Origin: Macrophomina tecta
Taxonomy: Eukaryota; Ascomycota; Dothideomycetes; Botryosphaeriales; Botryosphaeriaceae
Length of the DNA: 64,000 nucleotides
Assembly: GCA_024180945.1 (NCBI GenBank)
Contig: JAKSGN010000002.1
Coordinates: 1,922,001-1,986,000 of the forward strand
Reading direction: 5' to 3'
In this document: piece by piece, positions 54,159-64,000 of the stretch
How the letters are laid out: each line of letters opens with the position of its first letter
How positions within the stretch are numbered: position 1 is the first letter of the stretch
Notes under the pieces: generated by a model
What the model was told of the DNA's origin: nothing
Database searches by the model: none
What the model saw: the letters and a program-made list of their open reading frames with translations, nothing else
Translations under genes and position numbers: made by a program

Positions 54159-56047
54159 TTAATCTTTTCGCTCTGTTCCGGATAAACGTTGCATCATGAT
54201 CGATCCATTCTCAAACTGCAAGTTTTCCCCAATTTCCACGTCCGTGGATACCCCGCTCGATGGACCATTTGTAGCCTTATGCAACTCGGCTTTCCGGTCC
54301 TCATCATCTTCGGGCGTGCCATCTCTGCAAGCCCAGGCATCGACATATCTCAGCGTCTCCCGATTCCAGATCTTCTTCATGAGGGTAAGCCGTACAGGGA
54401 CGAGCAGAATGATGATAATTGGAAAAGCGGGTCCGGCCTTCGTCAGTGTGACGATGAAGATGATCACAGTGAGGATGATTTGCGTCAGGGTGTATAGGTG
54501 AACAGGGACGTAGTTCTTGATGGTTTGGGGGAGTTTAGGGAGTTCGGACGGCGGCGTCAGCAGGTAGAAGGTACGATAGAGAATGGGACTAGGCGGCATC
54601 AGCGCAAAGTTAGACGTTCATGGCCCTTCGATGACTTACTTGACGGAGAGACTCTGTTCACCCATGAACAAGAACAGACCAGCTAACACACTGGTAGGTG
54701 TCAACCCGAGTACGTGCATCAACGGCGGGCTAACAAAAGCCAAGATGCCAGCTGCGTGCAAGAAATGGCTCCATCGTTGCTCGTAGACGCGGCGTGACAC
54801 ACCAACTTCAGCCGTTGGCTGCCCTTCAAATGTCGTCCTCTGGATGGTCTCTCGGTCATCATGCATCAAGCTCTCTGAGTGCAGAGGGGCCTGCGGAAGG
54901 AGGCCGTTCGCAGGAGGAATGCCCAGAATGCCGCAGATGGCCGTAGTAGTCCCGAGTAAAGCAATATCCCAGGCGAAGCCACCGGGTTTCCGAGTGCCAT
55001 AGCGATTTATGGTACAGATAATGCTGCTGACTTCGTGATCAAAGAAGAAAAGGACGGTGATGATTGCACCCGGGATCAAGGCAGCAAAGATCCACTCAAT
55101 AGGGAGCTCCCAGAACCTTACGAAGAATACAGTCCGCTCAGGGCTACTGGGCTGGAAGGACTTGCTGACATGCAGGGTGTCTTTGTCAAGGTTTGCAAGC
55201 TCGCCCACGTGCGGTATTCCGATGAAAAAGATGATGCTGATGGCAGCGGCATATTCGGAAAGTCCCATCCGGATGTAGCGGTGGAACAACGGTTTCCATT
55301 TCTCAGCCGACGCCAGGAAAATGGCCAGCAAGCACGTGCCAATGCAGCCGATGATTGCGTACAGGAAGGCGGCGAAAGACAGGCGCGAATGGGCCCGCTC
55401 CAGCTCCTGGATGGCCTTGTGGAAATAAATTATGCTATTCAGCAAGGAAAAGATTTCGGTGGAGAAGGTGGTAACGTAGCGCATGGTATAGTCATGAGCG
55501 TTGAAAATGGCTAGGAGATAGTGCATCCAGCAGGCATGTATGAGCGACCAGGCCATAAAGGGCAAGAAGGGTATCTAGCAGGTTAGGACGGGAATTAGAG
55601 TTAAGGCGGATGACCTTACATGAAACGAGGAGATGCATAACGAGTAGATGTTCTCTGCCAAGATGGAAAAAGGACCGGTGACGCCCAATATGGTAAGAGG
55701 CTGGATGGAGAAGCTGCAAGCGGAGGATCAGCAACGCTTCAAGGCTGTGTCTGGTGGCAGCGCGGGGGTGCATACAGGGAGAAAATGATGCCACAGAGGC
55801 CTGTGCTAAAGACGACTTCAATGGTTCCCCAGTTCTCGCCCGTCAGCTCGTACAGATCACTGGCGAAGGTGATGCCGGGAAGCAGGTTGGTGAAGAAGAC
55901 ATAGACAGCGCTGGCGAAAATGAGCTGGTTGAAGATGGACCAGTCGGAGGCGTAACGTGTTGCAAGGTTTGACCAGTCCTGGCGCAGCAGGCGGAAGGGC
56001 CTCAGAGCGCCGTCCGGGGCCAAGACGCTACCCTTTCCCCTGGACAT
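54159..56047 (-). CDS. BOR1: Borate/bicarbonate-type anion exporter (SLC4 family)
   Basis: Four exons: 56047-55776, 55713-55620, 55574-54640 and 54588-54159, 576 residues. Junctions GTATGC...TTGCAG, GTAAGG...GCTAG and GTAAGT...GCCTAG are in phase. The chain starts with a short cytosolic segment, then SLC4 hallmarks: FNQLIFASAVYVFFTNLLPGITFASDL, IEVVFSTGLCGIIFSLFS and IQPLTILGVTGPFSILAENIY. Further on are FAALIPGAIITVLFFFDHEVSS, GFAWDIALLGTTTAICGILGIPPANGLLPQAPLH and SVLAGLFLFMGEQSLSVNPILYR. These match the yeast Bor1 and plant BOR group, which exports borate at the plasma membrane. In yeast it also affects vacuolar protein sorting. The family fold has 14 helices. The acidic C-terminal tail (GTPEDDEDRKAEL) is cytosolic. 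The gene shares a 424-nt promoter with MTG1. Confidence 0.93.
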
Positions 56048-56471
56048 GGTGTGCAAATGAGGGACCTGGGCTGTCTGACGCCAGAGGGCCGGGTCGGGGT
56101 GTGAGGCTCTCGAGATCTGGAGTCTCTGGCATTTTTAAAGGCAGGGAATGGAGCCTGGCCGTATTCAAGGGTGGGGCGGGCAGCCCGAGGCCAGTGACGT
56201 CTGCCCGCGGCGCCCACGACGCCTTCGCCCGACGCCCGCCCATGCCCAGAGCTTCTCCCACCCACGCGTCCGCGCCCACGCTCCCCTCTCTCGCCCGCCC
56301 ATTCGTCCACCGCACCCCCCGCGCTCCTTGGCGCTGTCCCGCCGCGTTCGCCGTGTTTTTTTTCTCTGCTCCAACGCGCCGCCCGTACGCTTGGCAACGC
56401 CGCGACACACGCAGCTCAACACACACAGCTAAGATGCGGCTCAGCCGTAGGTGCAATACACCCCACACGCC
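56048..56471. promoter_or_regulatory. Divergent promoter of BOR1 and MTG1
   Basis: 424 nt, very GC-rich in the middle (C-rich on the plus strand at 56215-56350). A TTTTTAAAG element at about 56131-56139 could serve as a TATA-like site for either side. Confidence 0.5.
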
Positions 56472-57564
56472 ATGGCCTCAAGATTCGTCCCACGGGCCGT
56501 CTTCCCGGTCCTCGACTCGCTCCCGCGCTCCTACTTTCTTGGGCATCACCGCTCCGGCTTGACGAAGATGAAGTCCATGCTCTCGCGCATCGACCTGATC
56601 ATCGAGTGTCGCGACTATCGCGTGCCCCTCACCTCCACGAATCCCATGTTCGAAGAGAGCCTGGCCGGCCGCGAGCGACTCATTGTCTACACCAAGAAGG
56701 ATCTAGGCCGATCCGGCTCTGGACAGGACCAGCAGGTATCTCGAGCACCTGCCCGCACCCACACCGCTGGGCTCAGCAGCTAATACGGGGTACGCCCTGC
56801 AGCGCGAGCAGATCATCCGTCAATGGCACGCTCCCTCCCAAGTCTACTTCTCCGACCACCGCGACAAGACTGACGTACGCCGAATACTCAAGTTTGCCAA
56901 AGACTACGCCGCGCGCTCCGTCTCACTAATAGGCTTTCGCATGATGGTGGTTGGCATGCCGAATGTTGGGAAGTCCTCTCTCCTCAATGCTCTACGCCTC
57001 GCAGGAACGGGCAAGGGCAAAGCTGCGAATACAGGCGCACAGCCAGGCATCACCCGGAAAATTGGATCGGGCGTCAAGATAATAGAGGGTGAGGCTGGCA
57101 CCGAGGGCGTGTACTTGGTTGACACACCTGGTGTTTTCGTGCCATATGTGCCCAATGCCGACGCCATGCTCAAGCTCGCGCTTTGTGGTAGTGTGAAGGA
57201 TACGGTGATTGCACCAGTCACCCTTGCCGACTACCTCCTATTCCATGTCAATCTCGTTGATCCTACACTGTACGCAGAATACCACGAGCCGACAAACGAC
57301 GTCGTCCCCTTGCTCGAAGCTGTGGCAACGAAGACAGGCAGGCTAGGTGCAGGCGGCGTACCAGATACAGAAGCTGCTGCCCTCTGGGTGATTCAACGAT
57401 GGCGCACTGGTCATTTTGGACATTTCATGCTGGACAACGTCACTCCAAATGCGCTCAGTGAGCATCGTGCAACAAGAGACCGGCAGGAACCGAGTATGAA
57501 TCAAGTCAGGAAGGCCGATAAAGAGCGCAGAAAGGCCGAGGCACGACGGATTCGAGCTCTTTAG
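56472..57564 (+). CDS. MTG1: Mitochondrial ribosome-assembly GTPase (YlqF/Mtg1 type)
   Basis: Two exons, 56472-56735 and 56803-57564, joined at GTATCT...CTGCAG, 341 residues. Like all YlqF GTPases it is circularly permuted: the G4 motif (YTKKDL, about 72-77) precedes G1 (GMPNVGKSSLL, about 139-149). The G2 threonine is in the PGITRK stretch and G3 is DTPGVF. The start MASRFVPRAVFP is basic and hydrophobic and can act as a presequence. RSYFLGHHRSGLTKMKSMLSRIDLIIECRDYRVPLTSTNP is the family's N-terminal recognition block. The C-terminus ends in a Lys/Arg/Glu-rich helix. Mtg1 binds the large mitochondrial ribosomal subunit on the matrix side of the inner membrane during late assembly. Confidence 0.94.
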
Positions 57565-58125
57565 AAGGGGTTCCGGAACCGGATGGAGTGTCAACACATT
57601 ATACCACCATGTAGAAACATCACTCTATAAGCAAGTAGATAAGTTATTAATAAATTACATGGGCTAATTTCTTCATCAACAAGAAACCAGAGGCCCCCTA
57701 CTCACGAGCATCACCTGCCTTAGTCCTCTCGGTTCTGCAGCGCCATCATACTATATAAAAGAAAGCCCACAGGACCATGAGATCGAATGATAGTATGTCT
57801 TTGCAAGGCGGAGCAGTAAGTCATGAAAACAATGTTAAAAGAAAGCTTCGTGTCGGGCCTCCACCAAAAACTTCAAGTAATTCGAAAGAGCACGTTCTCC
57901 ACTGCAGCTCAAAAGAGTATATTCTCTACTGACCGCCCATCCTCTTCCGGCCCATACAAAGGAAGCCCTTCCTCCCATCTCTCGACCTTACTTGTGATGA
58001 TCTCAGAGGTTTAGTAGTCCAGTAAACCGCCACAGTGCTCGCTAACAGTTATAGTTGGCGATACTTGGGCAAGTAGGCCACCCAGTTACGTCATGCATCT
58101 CGCAACTGACGTTGGCAGTGATGGT
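57565..58125. other. Convergent intergenic region
   Basis: About 560 nt downstream of MTG1, AT-rich. No gene seen. Confidence 0.5.
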
Positions 58126-58629
58126 CTATTTCAGCAAAAGCGCGTTCCAGTAGCATTCCCGCGCAACAAGCATGCACAAAGCCTGTTTGTTGTCCTGCCC
58201 CGGCCCGTACCGACAATACTCTTCCTTGCTGGCGCACGAGTCCCACATCTCCTTCTGGCGCGTGCAATGCTGAGCGTCGGCACCGCCGAAGCAGGTCTGG
58301 AAAGAGGCCTCGCATGTGTAGCGGCAGTCGACGTTGGCGTAGCAGTGCTGGGCTGTGGCGGTGCACTGGAGTTCGGTGTCGACGTTAATGGGGAGGTTGA
58401 TTTTGGCGGCGGCACGGCAGAATATCTTCCGGGCGATGCATGCCATGCAGTCGGCGAACATATCCTGGCAGGCGTTGCGGTACTCTTGACCACTACTGTG
58501 GTCCATGTGTATTTCAGGTCGCGCGCACCGCGCAGTCGGTGAGGTGGAAGCCGCGGGCCATGGAGGTGCGAGGGGTGAGGAGGAGGTAGTAGTAGAACTC
58601 GCAGGCACCCTTGCAAAGGGACCTGTCAA
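58126..58629 (-). CDS. Cys-rich protein fragment or small gene, unknown
   Basis: The C-terminal ~125 residues are a good frame ending at 58126, dense in Cys with paired spacing: ACQDMFADCMACIARKIFC, QHCYANVDCRYTCEASFQTC, QHCTRQKEMWDSCASKEEYC. Upstream the same strand has a second Cys-containing frame in another phase (LCKGACEFYYYLLLTPRTSM, near 58560-58620), so the true gene has an intron at about 58510-58545 or a frameshift there. No signal peptide was found, and the 5' end is undefined. Even, paired cysteines suggest a disulfide-rich secreted or intermembrane-space protein, but no known CX9C or CFEM pattern fits. It may be a small unnamed family or a remnant. Confidence 0.45.
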   Translation of the reverse strand: MTGPFARVPASSTTTSSSPLAPPWPAASTSPTARCARPEIHMDHSSGQEYRNACQDMFADCMACIARKIFCRAAAKINLPINVDTELQCTATAQHCYANVDCRYTCEASFQTCFGGADAQHCTRQKEMWDSCASKEEYCRYGPGQDNKQALCMLVARECYWNALLLK

Positions 58630-60153
58630 GTTTTTGGATGCAATATTTTCCTCCTCAGGAGTTGGTTCCGGTCTCCAGGGCTCAAGGACTTCTAAAAGGA
58701 GCGAGATTCAGCGCCTTGCATGGTAGGATAGGAGCAGAATCCGAGCATATATCGAGCTGTATGGGCTAATCCTCATCAGACAGCTGCGTACAAGAATAGT
58801 TTTGATTGGCAGCAGTGCATCGAGGAGGTCAAAAGTGGTCAAATCAAGATGTGCCGCAGAAGCCTGTAGGTTATCTATATCCCAGAGTTTCTCCATCTGC
58901 AGACTTCGAAGATCGGTCCCGGAAGCATTCGCATGGCAACAAGAAGACAAAAATAAACCTGGAGCATTAAGTTGTTGTGGAGCTTTTTCTGATGCCAAAG
59001 ATGTGCCGTGGAATAGCTCCATCCACCTGATTGCTATCTAGTAGCAGTTTTGCGATGGTACCCCTTGAAACGATTAATTGGAACTCCGAGAAAATGATAA
59101 CAAGGTGAAAGAATCACAAATAGACAAGTAACTGGTATATTTGACTACGTCCATGGGAACTGGTACGCTAGGAAGGCATGCCCCCGGTTCGGAAAACATT
59201 CTAACACAGAGCGGGGAAAAGGTGGAAGGAGGGGAGGAAAAGAGTTCGAACAATACGTACCAAATGTTGAGGTCTTCAACTCGCTACAAACAACGGTGAA
59301 CTATCTTTGTTGTTGCCAAGGCCAACGCACGAGTCCCGTTCGATCCACGCGGCAGGAATCTCTCCCGGCAAATTAAGGGCAAGCAAGCTTTCGAAGCAGA
59401 GCCGCCGGATGAAGATGCGCAGCTAGGAGCCGATCAATTCCGTTAGCCCGATAGTGTGTGATAAGATCGATGCTGCCGTGAGTTGTCTAGGCGGACCACA
59501 GCGGCGGAGACTCAACGGAGAAAGGTCAGCAACCGGCAAATTCTTCAGGAACGAACCAGAAAGAGCGCCACAGGCAAAAGAAAGAAAGAAAGAAAGAAAG
59601 AAAGGGAAACCCCCTCCGCCCCCCGGCCCGTATGTAGCCTGGTTTGTCTCGGCATCGCCGGGGCCAGTGTGAAGCATAGGGCGGGATCGATTGGCAAGGC
59701 GCGATGTCCTTGGCAACAGTCAGCTGGACGGCGTATCCGATGACGCTCCCTCCCGGACGGCGCAGCGCTAAACTCTAAGGCTACTTCAATCGGCTTGCCC
59801 AGAAACTGAATCCATGGCACAGCCCGAGCACCGGAGGATTGACTCGAGTGGCCACAATGCTGGTGAAGCCATTCGCCGGTCGCGGCGGCCGCCGTGGACC
59901 TGGTCGACCCAGGCGAAGAGGGGGGGGGGCGGCTGTGGCCAGTGGGGCACCGGTAGCGCTGCACATCAAGGGCCAAGAGAGGGAGGCGTCCAGCATCGGG
60001 TTGTAGCTACACCCCAGCTCCCCTCCACCGGCGTTGCCGTTGGTCACTGCTTCCGAGCTGCGTGTAGATCCCCGCCGCCACGCCACATGTGGGTGCGGCT
60101 GCTAGTCCAGTCGATTTCCTGAATAAATCTCCAGCTCTCCAGCTCCTCCGCTC
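58630..60153. other. Intergenic region upstream of the MFS gene
   Basis: About 1.5 kb without a recognised gene. It holds an (AAAG)n run at 59575-59605 and a G-rich run at 59921-59930. The promoter of the siderophore-type transporter should be at the right end. Confidence 0.5.
59575..59605 (+). repeat. (AAAG)7 microsatellite
   Basis: Seven tetranucleotide units about 0.55 kb upstream of the MFS gene. Confidence 0.9.
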
Positions 60154-62339
60154 ATGTTCCTTGACGTCTACCTAAGATTTGCCGAGTCTGGTGTTTTGAT
60201 GCTACCGATGTTTGGAATCACATCATCCAAACGGGATCCTGAAACAGCCGACAGCATGCCCACAAAACAAGATGTGGCCGACCACGAGAAAGCCGACGCC
60301 GCCGAAACCTACCCGGATGAGCATGGTTTTTCTAATACCAGCTCGACATTTGATGTTCAAGCCGGCGTAAAAAGAATCGAGGCCGTAAGCACCGCGTGGA
60401 CAAAATGGTCCCTCATCTGCGCCTATGCAGGGTGAGTACCGGAGATCTAACTATTCCCCACACCATCAAGAGCAGGGGTTCCACTCTGGTTACAAAGGCT
60501 CCGCTGATCGTCGCGGCTCTGGGAATCACCCGTACTGATCTAACCCGCAGTCTCTATCTCATGGCCTGCGCGACATCTTTGGAGCAGCAAACAGTCAATT
60601 TGCTCTTACCCTTCGCTACGTCCTCTTACGGAGTCCACTCGCTGCTGTCTACAGTGTCCGTCGTGCAAGCTATTGTTAATTGTTAGCGAACGCTGGAAAT
60701 TGTGTTCTTGGGTTTTCCATGCTAACGGGAGTAGCTGTCATCAAACCGCCCATGGGGAAGATCGCGGATGTTTTTGGACGCTTCGAATCCTTCGCCTTCG
60801 CCGTGACAGTGTACGTCATTGGCTATATCCAACAAGCTGCGTCGAACAACATCGATACATACGCCTCGGCTCAGATTTTCTACGCCGCGGGATCCCAAGG
60901 CCTGCAGGTCCTACAGCAGATCTTTATTGCAGACACGACGAACCTGCTGAACCGTGCTCTTTTCTCCACCATCCCGGATATCCCATTCTTAGCAACCGTC
61001 TGGATTGGACCTGAGATTGCCGGCGCCATCCTTCCCGATTGGCGATGGGGTTACGGCATGTGGGCGATCATCTTGCCAGCAGCCTTCCTACCCCTCGCTC
61101 TTGCTCTGTACTTGAACCAGAGGAAGGCAGGCAGGATGGGCATCCTACCCCCGTCGCCTTTCAAGGGCCAGGGACTATTCAAGGTGCTGGAAAGTCTTTG
61201 GTATGAGCTGGATTTTTTCGGCCTCCTCCTACTCGCGGCCGCGATATCCTTGATATTGATTCCCCTGACCATCGCCACCAGACAGAGTGATGGCTGGGCG
61301 AGTGGTAAAATCATCGCCATGCTCGTCGTGGGCATTGTCTGCTTGCTTGTATTCCCCTTTTGGGAGAGAAGTAAGACGCTGGCTCCTAAAGCGTTTTTCC
61401 CGCGGGATTTGTTCAGACAGAGAACGGTTTTGGCGGGCATCGGCATCGCCTTCTTCTACTTTAGTGGGTTTTCTCGCCTCGATAACGTTTCTTGCAGCTT
61501 GCTAATGAACGACAGTGGCCTTCTATCTCTCCAATTATCCGTATTACTCGAGTTATTTGATTATTGTGCAAGGCAAGGGGGTCACTGCTGCAGGCCGGAT
61601 CGTCCAGACTTTCACCTTCTCGTCGACTGTTTCCTCAATAGTCGTTTCGTTTATGATCAAGTACACCGGACACTACAAGTACTTCATAACCTTTGGGGCA
61701 TGCATCTACACGATGGGGCTGGGCCTCATGTACCGGTATCGCGAAGAGGGCGTCTCGACAGCGACGCTGGTGGGCTGCCAGATTGCGACAGGCGTCGGCG
61801 GGGGCATGCTCAACGTACCGGCGCAACTGGGAGTGCAGGCAGCGGCGAGCCACCAAGAGGTCGCAGCAGCTACGGCGGTTTTCTTGACCATCCTGGAGAT
61901 CGGCGGGGCGGTAGGCAATGCCATTTCAGGCGCGATCTGGACGAACCGGGTTCCCGAGAAACTGGAGCGATATCTGCCGGCAGAGACTCGAGACCAGGCG
62001 TCGCTAATCTACGGCAATATCACGCTGGCGTCGACCGGGTGGGCCATGGGCACGCCAGAGCGCACGGCGATCAACCGGGCATACCAGGAGACCATGCACA
62101 CACTGCTGACGGTGGCCGTGTGCGCGTCGGCGCCGCTGATCCCGCTGAGCCTGCTGATGAAAAACTACAGGCTGGACAAGCACGAGACGCGCGCTGACGG
62201 GGCGCGGACGGAGGAAAGCGGCGTAATTGGCCAGGGGCAGAGCGCCGCGCCGGACGCGGGCCGCAGCGCAGACGGTGGTGTTGGTGGCAGGGCGCGGGGA
62301 GCACTGCGGACAGGACGGGCAAAAGCGCTGCGGCGCTGA
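60154..62339 (+). CDS. MFS siderophore-iron transporter-like protein
   Basis: Four exons: 60154-60431, 60551-60681, 60735-61463 and 61516-62339, up to 653 residues. Donors GTGAGT, GTTAGC and GTGGGT each restore the frame. The N-terminal ~80 residues are polar. Then come about 14 membrane spans with features of the siderophore:H+ symporter group: SLEQQTVNLLLPFATSSYGVHSLLSTVSVVQAIV, KPPMGKIADVFGRFESF, YASAQIFYAAGSQGLQVLQQIFIADTT and FYLSNYPYYSSYLIIVQGKG. It ends with WTNRVPEKLERYLP and GTPERTAINRAYQETMHTLL. Such transporters take up ferric siderophores at the plasma membrane. The tail after the last span is Gly/Arg-rich and probably disordered. In-frame ATGs at 60199, 60208 and 60256 are alternatives, and 60208 gives the more usual MFGITSSKRD start. 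Confidence 0.9.
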
Positions 62340-63425
62340 GGCGGCTTTAGAGTTCTAGCGTCGGGCTGGCTGTTTCGCGCGTGGTTGAGACAAGCTGGAG
62401 CGTGCAGAGGGATTGTCGGGCCTGGTGCCCCGTGCTGGCTGGCAGCGCGTGCGGAGAGAGCCAGCGCCAGGGCTCGCGCCAGAGCCTCTGCTGCTCTCAA
62501 CGGCGCAGCACAGCACCGCACCGCTCACTGCCGGCAACCCGGGCTGCACGCCTCAACTGGGGCGCGTTGCCGGTGGCCGATGCAGCGCGCGCCCGGCCAG
62601 CAGCAGGCCAGCTCCAGCTCCAGCTCCAGCTCCCACCCAGCCCAGCCCAGCCAGGCCCAGCAGCCTGCGCAGCAGCGACCGCGGCGCCGGCCGCGCGGTG
62701 CGTAGATAGCCAGTACAATAGCGCAGTGTTGTGCGACTGCACCCGTGATGATGCGTGAGGTGCGTTGATTGCGAGGCGTCGGCGAGCGGCTGAGGCTGAA
62801 CGAATCAAAGGGGGCAGGACTTGTTCGCGCCATACAATCTCCGCCGCGCCCAAAAAGACCGTAACCGTCCCTATCGCCTCGCCGTGTCCTGCCATCTCGA
62901 CCCTCAGTTCCAGAGCAGCCTGCTTCCAGCTCGTTTCCCAGCGCCTGCTCCGCCAGCCCGCGCGCCGCCCCTCCCTTCTCGAAGCCACCCGGCGCAGGCC
63001 AGCCTCAACTTCACCACACCAGACCCACGACAAGGAGCCCCCATCTTACGTTTCGAGTTTCAACCACAGATCACTCCGCGTTGCACGCGTCCTCGGTGGT
63101 TTCAATCTCGGGGCGACCGTATGTCTCCCTGCGCGGCCCTGGCCGTGTGCAGCCGTTGGCGTTGCTGATAGTCGGCCTCTCTCTCAGGCTCCTCACTACT
63201 CCACCTTCCTTTGGATACCTCCCCCAACGCCGTCCACGCCCGCCGACCCGACCTCACCACCGCCGGCCCAAGCATCCCGCGCCCTCCACCGCGACTCGCA
63301 GCATTCCCGCCCCCCTCGCTCCACGCCGCCCCGACGAGCCTCCCGCCGCTCCTGCCTGCCTGCACGCCTCCGATCGGCGCCTGCCACCTGCCTGCACCCC
63401 GTAATCCGCACATTACATCAACATC
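62340..63425. promoter_or_regulatory. Upstream region and likely long leader of CDC42
   Basis: About 1.1 kb with no supported gene. It contains a CCAGCT repeat at 62609-62632 and a strongly C-rich strand from 63180 to 63400, typical of the promoter and leader of a highly expressed fungal gene. Confidence 0.5.

Positions 63426-64000
<575 letters not shown>

Overview
The window is eukaryotic nuclear DNA from a filamentous ascomycete (Pezizomycotina). Genes are split by short GT-AG introns of about 50-120 nt with CTAAC/CTGAC branch points. Recognisable fungal-specific families include a Zn2Cys6 regulator, an AA11 polysaccharide monooxygenase, a siderophore-type MFS transporter, an M35 deuterolysin and a PNP-ankyrin protein. 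One block also carries a dinucleotide bias like RIP. A Dothideomycete would fit, but that is a guess. No bacterial, viral, CRISPR or tRNA features were found.

Layout. 0-14 kb is mostly housekeeping: the 3' end of a Tom1/HUWE1-type HECT ligase, a doubtful multi-exon gene (3.4-4.7 kb), a small single-TM protein, Ctf8, AP-3 sigma, frataxin and Dph3. It closes with a secreted deuterolysin-like protein whose catalytic Glu is replaced by Gln.

15-27.7 kb is an accessory segment. It holds a Zn2Cys6 regulator of uncertain integrity, a wrecked cytochrome P450 and a wrecked PNP-ankyrin (NLR-like) gene. An intact six-exon sterol glucosyltransferase-like gene and a four-TM protein follow. The last part is a CA/TG-poor, TA-rich block that looks like RIP-mutated repeat DNA.

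27.7-31.5 kb carries a divergent pair of zinc MDR dehydrogenases (ADH6-like and butanediol dehydrogenase-like) around a shared promoter of about 1.1 kb. 33-39 kb has a MARVEL-like protein, the divergent MHF1 (CENP-S) and PGA2 genes, and a long AA11 LPMO with an internal triple repeat. 40.6-41.7 kb is a decayed zinc alcohol dehydrogenase.

43.6-64 kb holds a conserved low-complexity protein with a GW/WG tail, an F-box-like protein, a 4-TM protein, a BOR1-type transporter divergent from MTG1, a Cys-rich ORF, a siderophore-type MFS transporter, and the 5' part of CDC42, cut by the window edge.

Exon borders were derived by hand from splice signals, phase arithmetic and remembered family patterns. 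Confidence is high where the joined protein reads through in phase and resembles its family. Functions are inferred from motifs; no database search was possible. Lesions in pseudogenes were called only where no intron could fit or where several frames are needed for one family motif order.
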